DNA from: Porticoccaceae bacterium
GTDB lineage: Bacteria > Pseudomonadota > Gammaproteobacteria > Pseudomonadales > Porticoccaceae
DNA length: 64,000 bases
Direction: 5' to 3'
Assembly (NCBI GenBank): GCA_026005035.1
Contig: BPKH01000002.1
Span: 186,001 to 250,000, forward strand
In this document: positions 1 to 9,879 of the stretch, one piece after another
How the letters are laid out: every line of letters starts with the position of its first letter
Position numbering within the stretch: the stretch's first letter is position 1
Translations under genes and position numbers: made by a program
Notes under the pieces: model-generated
What the model was told of the DNA's origin: nothing
Database searches by the model: none
Seen by the model: only the letters and a program-made list of their open reading frames with translations

Positions 1-1116
1 GTGGCCAAGAGCGACTTCGTCAAGGTGGTGGACGAGTGCTACCTGTGCGACCTGTGCTTCATGACCAAGTGTCCCTACGTTCCCCCCCACGAGTGGAACG
101 TCGACTTCCCCCACCTGATGTTGCGCGCCAAGGCGGTCAAATTCCGCAAAGGGCAGGCGCGGCTGCGCGATCGGCTGCTGTCGAGCACCGACCTGCTCGG
201 CAAGACCTTCGCCCGGCCCTTGGTGGCACCCCTGGTCAACGCCGCCAATGAGAGTCGCCCCCTGCGCAAGGTCCTCGCCGGCGTGCTCGGCGTCCATCCC
301 GACGCGCCGCTGCCGAAGTTCCATGCCGACACCGGCCGCAAGCGGGCGCGCCGCGTAGCCGAGGCGGTGGAGCCGGTGGCCACCGACGCGACCCGCGGCA
401 AAGTGGCCCTGTTCGTCACCTGTTACGGCAACTACAACAGCCCCCAGGTGGTGGAGGACCTGGTGCGGGTCTTCCAACACAACGGTATCGCCGTTCACCT
501 GCCCGACCGGGAGGCCTGTTGCGGCATGCCCAAATTCGAGCAGGGCGATCTGGATTCGGTGGCCCGCGCGGCGCGGATCAACGTGCCCGCCCTCGCCGCC
601 CTGGTGGACCAGGGCTATGACGTGGTCGCCCCCATTCCCTCCTGTGTGCTCATGTTCAAGCAGGAGCTGCCGCTTTTGCTGCCGGATGACCCCGACGTGA
701 AGAAGGTCGCCGAGCGCACCTTCGATCCCTTCGAGTACTTGTGGCTGCGCCACAAGGCGGGCCTTTTGAAGACCGACTTCAAAAATCCCCTGGGCGACGT
801 AAGCTACCAGGTGGCCTGCCACCTGCGGGTGCAGAACATCGGCCTGAAGACCCGCGACGTGCTCAAGCTCGTGCCCGGCACCGAGGTCTTCCCCATCGAG
901 CGGTGCTCGGGGCACGACGGCACCTACGCCGTGCGCACCGAAAGCCACGACGCCTCGGTGCGCATCGCCCGCCCCGTGGCGCGCCAGGTGGCCGAGCGCA
1001 AGCCCGACCACTTCGCCAGCGACTGCCCCATGGCGGCCACCCAGATTGCCCACGTGGCGGGTTCGGTCTTGCCCGAGCACCCCATGAGCCTGTTGCGCCG
1101 CGCCTATGGCATCTAG
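1..1116 (+). CDS. (Fe-S) oxidoreductase, GlpC/HdrD-like, probably 5'-truncated by window edge
   Basis: The reading frame is open from base 1 (GTG) and encodes 371 residues. A ferredoxin-type motif, CYLCDLCFMTKCP at residues 13-25, binds a 4Fe-4S cluster. Two CCG-type domains follow, with CYGNY near residue 141 plus CCGMP near 172, and ACHLR near 272 plus CSGHDG near 302. Relatives known from memory carry about 70 further N-terminal residues with another cysteine cluster, so I infer the true start lies upstream of this window. The family passes electrons between a donor and a membrane or quinone partner. The DUF3501 gene follows after 10 bases, a pairing usually seen with a rubrerythrin gene upstream. 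The substrate is unknown. Confidence 0.8.
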   Translation: MAKSDFVKVVDECYLCDLCFMTKCPYVPPHEWNVDFPHLMLRAKAVKFRKGQARLRDRLLSSTDLLGKTFARPLVAPLVNAANESRPLRKVLAGVLGVHPDAPLPKFHADTGRKRARRVAEAVEPVATDATRGKVALFVTCYGNYNSPQVVEDLVRVFQHNGIAVHLPDREACCGMPKFEQGDLDSVARAARINVPALAALVDQGYDVVAPIPSCVLMFKQELPLLLPDDPDVKKVAERTFDPFEYLWLRHKAGLLKTDFKNPLGDVSYQVACHLRVQNIGLKTRDVLKLVPGTEVFPIERCSGHDGTYAVRTESHDASVRIARPVARQVAERKPDHFASDCPMAATQIAHVAGSVLPEHPMSLLRRAYGI

Positions 1117-1126
1117 GAGGAACGCC

Positions 1127-1711
1127 ATGGAACCCCTCACTCGCGCCGACCTGTTGAGCCTCGAGGCCTACGCCGAGCAGCGCGACGAGTTCCGGCGCCG
1201 CGTCATGGCCCACAAGCGCAACCGCGAAGTCCCCCTCGGCGACCACCTGCGGCTTCTGTTCGAGGACCGCCTCACCATCCAGTACCAGATTCAGGAGATG
1301 CTGCGCGCCGAGCGGATCTTCGAAGCGGAGGGAATCGAAGAGGAGCTCGCCGCCTACAATCCGTTGATCCCCGATGGCGACAACTGGAAGGCCACCCTGA
1401 TGATCGAATACCCCGACATCGAGGAGCGCCGGCGCGCCTTGGTGCGCCTGAAGGGGATCGAAGATCGGGTCTGGGTGCAGGTGGACGACCTGCCCCGCGT
1501 CTACGCCATCGCCGACGAGGACTTGGAGCGGGAAAACGAGCAGAAGACCTCGAGCGTCCACTTCCTGCGCTTCCAGCTCACCCCGGAGATGGTGCGGGCG
1601 GTGAAGGCCGGGGCGCCCATCGCCTGCGGCGTCGACCACCCGGAATACCAGGCCACTGTGGAGCGCCTGCCAGAGCCCGTGCGCGAAAGCCTCGCCGCCG
1701 ATCTCACCTGA
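1127..1711 (+). CDS. DUF3501 family protein
   Basis: This encodes 194 residues. The ATG at 1127 is preceded by a strong AGGAGG ribosome site at 1115-1120 that overlaps the stop of the upstream iron-sulfur gene, so the two are translationally coupled. An ATG at 1106 would overlap the upstream gene and lacks such a site. The protein is charged and mostly helical, with no signal peptide or membrane segment. It contains the DHLRLLFEDRLTIQYQIQEM region typical of DUF3501 proteins. No biochemical role is established. Constant linkage to rubrerythrin and Fe-S oxidoreductase genes suggests a part in the same redox system. Confidence 0.8.
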   Translation: MEPLTRADLLSLEAYAEQRDEFRRRVMAHKRNREVPLGDHLRLLFEDRLTIQYQIQEMLRAERIFEAEGIEEELAAYNPLIPDGDNWKATLMIEYPDIEERRRALVRLKGIEDRVWVQVDDLPRVYAIADEDLERENEQKTSSVHFLRFQLTPEMVRAVKAGAPIACGVDHPEYQATVERLPEPVRESLAADLT

Positions 1712-1735
1712 GATCCACCTGAGCGGGGTTTTCCA

Positions 1736-1824
1736 CCCCGGATTGCGGCGCTGCGCGCCCCCATCCGGGCTTCGGCTATGCTGAAAAAACCGCGTAGCCC
1801 GGATGGAGCGAAGTGGAATCCGGG
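1736..1824. repeat. Paired interspersed palindrome (REP-like), copy 1
   Basis: A left arm at 1736-1776 and a right arm at 1794-1824 are imperfect inverted copies of one element whose core reads GTAGCCCGGATGGAGCG. The same paired arrangement occurs at 3890-3980 and 41746-41843. Its position downstream of DUF3501 fits REP/BIME-type intergenic elements. No REP-associated transposase is present in the window. Confidence 0.75.
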
Positions 1825-1973
1825 AAAACCCAGCCCATCGCAACCGCTCCGAAGCCACGCCGCAATCTTCCGAAAGATTGGCCCACTCGTTACACTCGGT
1901 CCATGGACTGGGCAATCGCGCAATCGCCGCGGCGCGATGAGACCAAAAAGCCCCCCCGAGGGCCGGGTGGGGG

Positions 1974-2663
1974 TTGCTGACCGTGGACCCCTCGCGCCGC
2001 GCCGAGGTCGCCCGGCTGCTCGGAGAGATCCGAGCCGAGGCGCGCCTTACCGGCCATCTCACCGGCCGACCCGAACTGAGCCCGCGGGTGCTCGACGCCC
2101 TGGCCAAGGTGCCTCGACACCTCTTCGTGCCCCGGGAGCAGGTGGCCTTCGCCTGGCGCAACGGCCCCCTGCCCATCGGCCACGGCCAGACCATCTCCCA
2201 GCCCTTCATCGTCGCCCTGATGACCGATCTCCTCGAGCCCGAGGAGGAGCAGGTGGTGCTCGAAGTGGGCACCGGCTCCGGCTACCAGGCGGCGGTCCTC
2301 GCCCATCTGGTGCGCGAGGTGTACACGGTCGAAATCGTCCCCGAGCTCGCCCGCAGCGCCGCCCACCGCCTGGCGGAGCTCGGCTACCACAACGTCCACG
2401 TCCGCCACGGCGACGGCTCCCGGGGCTGGCCGGAGCACGCCCCCTACGACGGCATCCTGGTGGCTGCAGCTGCGCCTAGGATCCCCCCCGCCCTCGTCGA
2501 GCAACTCAAAGTTGGCGGCCGGATGGTCCTCCCCATCGGTCGTCCCTGGAGCCGCCAGGTGCTCACCCTGGTCCGCAAGGGGCAGGACGGCTCGCTGGAT
2601 GTTCGCGAAGTCCTCGACGTGGCTTTCGTGCCCCTTACCGGGGAAGGCGGCCGCAGGCCTTGA
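1974..2663 (+). CDS. pcm: Protein-L-isoaspartate O-methyltransferase
   Basis: This 229-residue protein repairs damaged proteins by methylating isoaspartyl residues with S-adenosylmethionine. The SAM-binding motif LEVGTGSGYQAA lies near residues 94-105. The family signatures FVPREQ and GQTISQPFIVALM precede it, and a post-motif GDGSRGWPEHAPYDGI follows. Length is normal for the family. The start is a TTG at 1974. A GTG at 1983 in the same frame is possible, and neither has a strong ribosome site. In many gammaproteobacteria pcm sits with surE and nlpD, but here it stands alone behind a REP-like element. Confidence 0.9.
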   Translation: MLTVDPSRRAEVARLLGEIRAEARLTGHLTGRPELSPRVLDALAKVPRHLFVPREQVAFAWRNGPLPIGHGQTISQPFIVALMTDLLEPEEEQVVLEVGTGSGYQAAVLAHLVREVYTVEIVPELARSAAHRLAELGYHNVHVRHGDGSRGWPEHAPYDGILVAAAAPRIPPALVEQLKVGGRMVLPIGRPWSRQVLTLVRKGQDGSLDVREVLDVAFVPLTGEGGRRP

Positions 2664-2703
2664 GGCGGCGATTTCCGTCAGTGGGTCCAATCCGAGAATA
2701 GCA

Positions 2704-3501
2704 ATGGAGTTTCTCGTCGCTGATCGACAGACCATCGCCGCGCTGGCCGGCCACTTTCGCACGGCGCGGCCCTACGGATACGCCAACGTCGGCGCGTTGT
2801 TCGATCCCGGCTGGCTGCAGGCCGCGGCGCGGGAAATCGACCTGCATCTGGCGAGCCTGCCCGCCGAGCCCAACTTCTACGGCTCTCACCGCAAGCATCG
2901 GCTGTCCGACGCCGCGCGCCTGCCGCCCACCGTGGCCAGCCTCGTGGCGGGACTCAACGCGCCGCCGTTTCTCGCCATCCTTGAGGAAATCAGCGGCATC
3001 GCCGGCTTGCGCGCCGACCCCGAGTTGCGTGGCGGCGGGGTGCACGCCATTGGTGCAGGGGGCTATCTAAAACTACACACCGACTTCAACTGGCACCCTG
3101 GCCTTGGCCTATATCGGCGGCTCAATTTGCTCATCTACCTCAACGAGGATTGGCCGGACGAATGGGGCGGTCACGTGGAACTGTGGGACGAGACGCTTAG
3201 CCGGCGCCTCTATTCCCTCGCCCCGCGTCTGGGCAATGCTTTGTTGTTCGAGACCACCGACACCTCTTTCCACGGCCACCCCGATCCCCTGCGCTGTCCG
3301 GAGGGGATCTTTCGCAAATCCATCGCCCTCTACTACTACACCGCCGACCGGCCGGCCGAACACCTGCGCTTCGGCCCTTGTCAACTCACGCAATACCGGG
3401 AACGGCCCGGCGAACGGTTCGCCGGCGATCGATTGCGGCGTTTCCGCCACCGCTGTGCGCTGGCCTGGCGACGTCTGCTCCATCGCTTGCGCAGCGGCTG
3501 A
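2704..3501 (+). CDS. 2-oxoglutarate/Fe(II)-dependent oxygenase, prolyl-4-hydroxylase-like
   Basis: This encodes 265 residues. The iron-binding His-x-Asp is visible in GGYLKLHTDFNWHP, followed by a LNLLIYLNEDWPDEWGGHVELW segment split between core strands. The distal histidine is in FHGHPDPL, and an arginine for 2-oxoglutarate follows in FRKSIALYYY. These features match small proline-hydroxylase-like oxygenases (2OG-FeII_Oxy_3 type) that hydroxylate proteins or small molecules. The ATG at 2704 is the first start after pcm. The C-terminal 50 residues are rich in Arg and His. The substrate is unknown and the neighbours give no clue. Confidence 0.8.
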   Translation: MEFLVADRQTIAALAGHFRTARPYGYANVGALFDPGWLQAAAREIDLHLASLPAEPNFYGSHRKHRLSDAARLPPTVASLVAGLNAPPFLAILEEISGIAGLRADPELRGGGVHAIGAGGYLKLHTDFNWHPGLGLYRRLNLLIYLNEDWPDEWGGHVELWDETLSRRLYSLAPRLGNALLFETTDTSFHGHPDPLRCPEGIFRKSIALYYYTADRPAEHLRFGPCQLTQYRERPGERFAGDRLRRFRHRCALAWRRLLHRLRSG

Positions 3502-4001
3502 AACTTCCTTTGAAGCTTCAGTTACGACCTCCGCAAACGTTCCCCGATGGGTCCGCGCCTTCTTGGACTGTGGCCCGGAAAATTCAATTTCAGTGGACTT
3601 CACCCACGGGCCCCGGCAGGCGAGCCGTTCTAAAGGGATTCCGGTCGGTCACCTACCGGAAAGTGGGGTTCACGAGTCAACGGAAAAACGCGACCAAGGG
3701 CCACAACACAAGCCCTGTCGTGGCCGTGAAAACCACGCCCTCGCTACTGAATTTTTCCCAAAAACAGGGCGGGGAGGGCGCTCAGTGCAGCCAGCAACAA
3801 CGAGATGAGCAGTGACGCCATGTGCGACTGGCCTAGAGAAGGGTGTCGTCTTTCTGCGCGTTTCCCTTCCCGGACCGGTTGGCGGACCGGTAGCCCGGAT
3901 GGAGCGAAGCGGAATCCGGGAAATCCATCCTTCGCGCGTTCCTCCCGGGTTCCGGCGCTGCGCGCCTCCATCCGGGCTACGGTTTGATCGAGCGGTTTTG
4001 A
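3502..4001. other. Non-coding interval before the CRISPR array, including REP-like copy 2
   Basis: No convincing gene lies here. It holds the second REP-like pair at 3890-3980, immediately before the leader-distal end of the CRISPR array. A 25-codon hydrophobic minus-strand frame at 3744-3818 lacks a clear ribosome site and is not called. A GGTCGGTCACCTACCGGA segment near 3644 is weakly palindromic. The first half is lower in GC than the neighbouring genes and may be a remnant of deleted DNA. Confidence 0.5.
3890..3980. repeat. Paired interspersed palindrome (REP-like), copy 2
   Basis: The direct arm at 3890-3920 starts GTAGCCCGGATGGAGCGAAG. The inverted arm at 3944-3980 ends CCATCCGGGCTAC. 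The arms could fold into a long cruciform. The element ends 21 bases before the first CRISPR repeat, at the trailer side of the array. Confidence 0.8.
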
Positions 4002-7000
4002 GGTCGATCCCGCGTGCGCGGGGGAGACGCCGCCATTTCTGGCGACTGGAAGGGCGCGAAAGGTCGATCCCCGCGTGCGCGGGGGAGACTCTTTCCAGAT
4101 CGGCGAGTTATTTGCGCGAGCAGGGTCGATCCCCGCGTGCGCGGGGGAGACCGGATCGAAGTTGAGGGCCTAACCTAATGCCGGGGTCGATCCCCGCGTG
4201 CGCGGGGGAGACGTAGAGCGCGCGCTTGCGGCGATCGATGCCCGCGGTCGATCCCCGCGTGCGCGGGGGAGACCGTGATGTCCCAACCTGTCGTCATCTC
4301 GTATTGGGTCGATCCCCGCGTGCGCGGGGGAGACTGTATTTGTGTACGCTGTCGACACCTTGGTCGGGGTCGATCCCCGCGTGCGCGGGGGAGACTCCCA
4401 CGTGCAGCAGCTTCGACCACCCCAGCGAGGGTCGATCCCCGCGTGCGCGGGGGAGACCGGATCAAAGTTGAGGGCCTAACCTAATGACGGGGTCGATCCC
4501 CGCGTGCGCGGGGGAGACGTAGAGCGCGCGCTTGCGGCGATCGATGCCCGCGGTCGATCCCCGCGTGCGCGGGGGAGACCGTGATGTCCCAACCTGTCGT
4601 CATCTCGTATTGGGTCGATCCCCGCGTGCGCGGGGGAGACGATTTGGTGGCGATCAAATGAAGTTCACCATTAGGTCGATCCCCGCGTGCGCGGGGGAGA
4701 CGGAACAGATCAGAATGCCCTGACGTGGTCGGGGGGTCGATCCCCGCGTGCGCGGGGGAGACTTATCTACTCCTTAGTGACGCCAGAACCGCATCAGGTC
4801 GATCCCCGCGCGTGCGCGGGGGAGACTCCATGACCCTTTCTGGATGGCGGACGAGCACGGGTCGATCCCCGCGTGCGCGGGGGAGACTTTGTTGCTCGCG
4901 AGCAGATGGCGGACAGCAGGGGTCGATCCCCGCGTGCGCGGGGGAGACGCGATCGCCGGTTATATCTGCCGAGGATACGAGAGGTCGATCCCCGCGTGCG
5001 CGGGGGAGACTCGTACTCTGGAGCGTGGACGTATAGCCCGAAAGGTCGATCCCCGCGTGCGCGGGGGAGACCGAACCACAAGTCTCGAAGCCAACACTAA
5101 AAGGGTCGATCCCCGCGTGCGCGGGGGAGACGATCTCCAAGCGGCCAGGCCATGCACCGCAAGGTCGATCCCCGCGTGCGCGGGGGAGACGTATACTCCA
5201 AGCGGCCAGGCCATGCAATCGAGGTCGATCCCCGCGTGCGCGGGGGAGACTGCGGAAGGCTTGCGACAGCCGAGGTCGTGTGCAGGGTCGATCCCCGCGT
5301 GCGCGGGGGAGACGCCGCGCCTGGCCTGCAAGCGTGCGCCGTGGACGAGGTCGATCCCCGCGTGCGCGGGGGAGACGGCCGGCGCGGCCTGGGCACGTTG
5401 GGCGCAGAGGTCGATCCCCGCGTGCGCGGGGGAGACTCCGCCCGCTTCGATCTCGAGCGGCCCGGAGGTCGATCCCCGCGTGCGCGGGGGAGACCGTCGC
5501 TCTCGACGCTGTCCCGCGGCGTGCCGGGTCGATCCCCGCGTGCGCGGGGGAGACCATAGCACGAGCAGACGCCTTAAGTCCTGTGGTCGATCCCCGCGTG
5601 CGCGGGGGAGACGTGGTAGTGCTATGGTCAAAGGTCGATCGGGGGTCGATCCCCGCGTGCGCGGGGGAGACGCTGGCGGCATCGCGAGCGCATCGCGAGC
5701 CGGGTCGATCCCCGCGTGCGCGGGGGAGACACGCAGCACGGCGGTTTCGACGCGTCTGCGGGGTCGATCCCCGCGTGCGCGGGGGAGACGATAGCACAGA
5801 GCGCGCTGCGGTCATGCTACGGGTCGATCCCCGCGTGCGCGGGGGAGACGCGCGGACAGATCTGGAGGCGATGGCCGGGTCGATCCCCGCGTGCGCGGGG
5901 GAGACTCCTTCCGCTGGCGCTTCGCGGACTCATGCGGTCGATCCCCGCGTGCGCGGGGGAGACGACGCCGGACCGCGTCGCACGAAGACGGCAAGGTCGA
6001 TCCCCGCGTGCGCGGGGGAGACCAGGAGCGCACAGCGGCGTGCCAGACCAGGTCGATCCCCGCGTGCGCGGGGGAGACGATGAGCCCTGGGCCTCAACTG
6101 CTCGAGCGGTCGATCCCCGCGTGCGCGGGGGAGACGCTGTGGGGCCGTCGGCACTGCACGACGGGTCGATCCCCGCGTGCGCGGGGGAGACCCTGCGGCG
6201 TGCCGTCAGACAGTGAGCGCGGGTCGATCCCCGCGTGCGCGGGGGAGACCGCGCAGCGCTCGCAGCGACGTCGCGATGACGGTCGATCCCCGCGTGCGCG
6301 GGGGAGACGCCTCACGCGCGCTCGGGCAGCCAGTCAGGGTCGATCCCCGCGTGCGCGGGGGAGACCGACCGGCCCGGCAGCACGGGCAGCCGTCCAGGTC
6401 GATCCCCGCGTGCGCGGGGGAGACCAGCGCTCGCGCGCGGCTGCCAGTCCGAGGTCGATCCCCGCGTGCGCGGGGGAGACTGCAGGCCGAGTCGGCCGAT
6501 TCGCCTGTGGTCGATCCCCGCGTGCGCGGGGGAGACGTATCGCCGCAGGAACAGCGCCAGACACGAGGTCGATCCCCGCGTGCGCGGGGGAGACGACGCC
6601 GCGGCAGGTGCCATCAGCGCACGGGTCGATCCCCGCGTGCGCGGGGGAGACCGTCGCGGCAGCTCGCAGCACGTGATCGCGGGGTCGATCCCCGCGTGCG
6701 CGGGGGAGACTCGGGCTGCGCTCGTGCTGACCGTACGAGGGTCGATCCCCGCGTGCGCGGGGGAGACCGCAAGCGACGCGGACGGCCGAGCGAGCGCAGG
6801 GTCGATCCCCGCGTGCGCGGGGGAGACGCAATCCTGGGCCATCGCGGCGGCATCGCGCAGGTCGATCCCCGCGTGCGCGGGGGAGACTGCTCCGAACCGG
6901 CGACCGTCGCGGCGGCGGTCGATCCCCGCGTGCGCGGGGGAGACCGCATTCGGCCGCCGCATGCGCTGTCGCGCCGGTCGATCCCCGCGTGCGCGGGGGA

Positions 7001-9495
7001 GACTCGGTCGCGCTGGCGGCGCCGTGCGGCGATGGGGTCGATCCCCGCGTGCGCGGGGGAGACGACCGTAGCTGATCGCCAGGGCGATCTTGCCAGGGTC
7101 GATCCCCGCGTGCGCGGGGGAGACTGCGCGCTGGTCTGCGCGTGGCTGCCGTCTGGGGTCGATCCCCGCGTGCGCGGGGGAGACGGACTGGTCGTCCTGA
7201 CGCGCCGGCAGCGGTCGATCCCCGCGTGCGCGGGGGAGACGCACCGACGCTGGCCGTCGGAAGCGCGCGCGGTCGATCCCCGCGTGCGCGGGGGAGACGG
7301 CTCTAGGCACGGGCAGTCGTCCTCGAGTGGCGCGGTCGATCCCCGCGTGCGCGGGGGAGACCGATCGGCCGCGCGCTGCTGACCATGTGGGTCGATCCCC
7401 GCGTGCGCGGGGGAGACGCGGCATCGGTCGCCACCAGTGAACCGTGAAGGGTCGATCCCCGCGTGCGCGGGGGAGACCCTTGTGCGGACTCTGATGCGCC
7501 GCGAGTGGGGTCGATCCCCGCGTGCGCGGGGGAGACAGCTCGCAGCCGGCCGGGCGTCGATGGGCGGGTCGATCCCCGCGTGCGCGGGGGAGACCGATGC
7601 GGTCAGCGCTCGACGTGACGGCGGGTCGATCCCCGCGTGCGCGGGGGAGACGCGCGGGCCTGAGCCGGGCCCACGATCGGGGTCGATCCCCGCGTGCGCG
7701 GGGGAGACGCCAGCTGGGCGTCGCGGCGAGCGTCAAGGGTCGATCCCCGCGTGCGCGGGGGAGACCCGGATGCGTGCCGCGAAGTCGCTGACCATGGGTC
7801 GATCCCCGCGTGCGCGGGGGAGACGCGGCTGGTCGCCACATGCCGTTTGCAGCAGGGTCGATCCCCGCGTGCGCGGGGGAGACGCTCGTCGTCTCGCTGC
7901 ACTCGCGGCCGAGGTCGATCCCCGCGTGCGCGGGGGAGACAGCTCCAGCGCGGCTGCTCGTCGTGGCACGGGTCGATCCCCGCGTGCGCGGGGGAGACGG
8001 CGGCCGGAGTCGAGCGCCTCGTGAGTCGGGGTCGATCCCCGCGTGCGCGGGGGAGACTCGAGCGCGCACGCAGGCGCGATGCCCTGAGGGTCGATCCCCG
8101 CGTGCGCGGGGGAGACACGCTCGCGCGATGACGTCGTCGGCAGCGAGGTCGATCCCCGCGTGCGCGGGGGAGACCCGAGCGTGCACGGCTCGCGCGCGGC
8201 ATGGGTCGATCCCCGCGTGCGCGGGGGAGACCCGAGTCGCATCGCTGCGAGACTGGGATCGGTCGATCCCCGCGTGCGCGGGGGAGACATCGTAGCAGAG
8301 CTTCAGCAGGGCCTGCGGTCGATCCCCGCGTGCGCGGGGGAGACCAGGTAGTCGTTCCGACGAAGGGCCCGACAGGTCGATCCCCGCGTGCGCGGGGGAG
8401 ACGATCGGCTTCCAGCGCGCCGGTGCCGGATGGGTCGATCCCCGCGTGCGCGGGGGAGACGCGCTGGCGTGGCGCCGAGCGTGCAGGTCGGGTCGATCCC
8501 CGCGTGCGCGGGGGAGACTCGGCAAGCATCGCGAGCTGGCACGCCGGCGGGGTCGATCCCCGCGTGCGCGGGGGAGACCGCGCCGGCGCGAGGCCGTCGG
8601 TCGAGGTCGATCCCCGCGTGCGCGGGGGAGACGTCGCCCAGCTGCGTCAATATGCGCGTGCAGGGTCGATCCCCGCGTGCGCGGGGGAGACGTCGACGCG
8701 GTGCGAGCGCCCGGCAGCCGGGTCGATCCCCGCGTGCGCGGGGGAGACCGCATGACCGGCATGAGAATGCCGGCACAGGTCGATCCCCGCGTGCGCGGGG
8801 GAGACGACGGCTCCCCTCTCGCTGGGCGGAAGGTCGATCCCCGCGTGCGCGGGGGAGACCGTGCCCGGTCGGCCATGTCGCTCGGCGCGGTCGATCCCCG
8901 CGTGCGCGGGGGAGACACCGCGCGCTGCCGAGGCGCTCGGGTGCCGGCAGGTCGATCCCCGCGTGCGCGGGGGAGACTCGCGGGCGACGCAGGCTGGTGC
9001 CCGCGGGTCGATCCCCGCGTGCGCGGGGGAGACGACGCTCGTCTGCACCTGCTCGGACTGAAGGTCGATCCCCGCGTGCGCGGGGGAGACGCTGTGATTA
9101 GTACACCGCTGCGGACATGGGGTCGATCCCCGCGTGCGCGGGGGAGACCGTCGATCTTCGTCGGGCGGCTGCGAGCGGTCGATCCCCGCGTGCGCGGGGG
9201 AGACTGCCTGCGCCATCAGCCGGCGCGCGTACAGGTCGATCCCCGCGTGCGCGGGGGAGACCGTCCGGGCACTCGAGCGGGTCGGCGCGGGTCGATCCCC
9301 GCGTGCGCGGGGGAGACTCGCATGCGTGCGCAGACGCGGCGGGCATGACAGGTCGATCCCCGCGTGCGCGGGGGAGACTGCGTGCGACTGCGGATGCGTG
9401 CTTGACAGGTCGATCCCCGCGTGCGCGGGGGAGACCGCAGCCACTCGCCGCTAGGTCGCATCGTGCGGGTCGATCCCCGCGTGCGCGGGGGAGAC
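4002..9495 (-). CRISPR. Type I-E CRISPR array, 94 repeats / 93 spacers (hand count)
   Basis: The 28-base repeat begins GGTCGATCCCCGCGTGCGCG and ends GGGGAGAC on the plus strand. Read on the minus strand it has the usual I-E hairpin, with CCCCGCG and CGCGGGG arms. Transcription should run leftward with the cas operon, so the end near 9495 is leader-proximal and the end near 4002 is oldest. Two repeats are imperfect: the first (4002-4028) lacks one C, and the one at 4797-4826 has an extra CG. The rest appear identical. The first 17 spacers (4029-5043) are 33-34 nt. The other 76 vary from 26 to 35 nt, with most at 28-32. A three-spacer block is duplicated (4152-4306 and 4458-4612). The targets are unknown. 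Confidence 0.99.
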
Positions 9496-9537
9496 CCTAG
9501 ATGCTAACAATCTGTCAGCAAAAAGAAAACCTAGTTT
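9496..9537 (-). promoter_or_regulatory. Short AT-rich CRISPR leader
   Basis: The 42 bases between the cas2 stop and the first leader-proximal repeat are markedly AT-rich against a GC-rich background, as expected of a leader where new spacers integrate. It is shorter than usual I-E leaders. Array transcription may therefore start inside cas2 or read through from the cas operon. No IHF site was confidently identified. Confidence 0.6.
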
Positions 9538-9879
9538 TTAAAGATCAGTGGCAGATTTCTTGCTAGAGTTGCTTTCCACGCCGCGCAAGGCCCGTCTGCC
9601 CAGAATCAAGCCGTCCACCTCGACGAGATCGATCGGCGGACTACCTAGAACGCGCACAGCCTGACCGCCTGGCATTTCGCGTTCCTGCCAGACCATGACG
9701 ATGGCGGCCCCCGGTTCGCTGGGAAACCAGTCCACGAGGACCTTCCAAACCCGATCGCGTACCGCGGGAGAGATGCGCGGCGCGCTGTAGACGCCGGGGG
9801 CGATTTCCACCATCACAGAGGCGAGAAATCCGCGCACGCGCCCCGAGACATTACGCGTCACCACCACGGTCATCGACAT
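9538..9879 (-). CDS. cas2: CRISPR-associated endonuclease Cas2, type I-E
   Basis: This encodes 113 residues. The N-terminal MTVVVTRNVSGRVRGFLASVM and following EIAPGVYSA are the signature of Cas2e. Cas2 forms the central dimer of the Cas1-Cas2 integrase that sets spacer length and inserts spacers at the leader end. The C-terminal tail is serine- and lysine-rich. The gene overlaps the 3' end of cas1 by 29 bases and is the last cas gene before the leader. It is intact, unlike cas1. Confidence 0.95.
   Translation of the reverse strand: MSMTVVVTRNVSGRVRGFLASVMVEIAPGVYSAPRISPAVRDRVWKVLVDWFPSEPGAAIVMVWQEREMPGGQAVRVLGSPPIDLVEVDGLILGRRALRGVESNSSKKSATDL

Noticed and set aside
1941-1980. Possible terminator hairpin before pcm
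   Set aside because: The C and G runs pair imperfectly. The adjacent A run would serve only a minus-strand transcript, and no gene there needs it.
3744-3818. 25-codon hydrophobic minus-strand peptide
   Set aside because: No ribosome site, no promoter and no recognised family. It is kept only as a remark on the interval.
4002-9495. Long open frames through the CRISPR array on both strands, encoding repeated Arg/Pro-rich peptides
   Set aside because: They are translations of the 28-base repeat and spacers. Regular repeats, cas context and spacer diversity make protein coding implausible.
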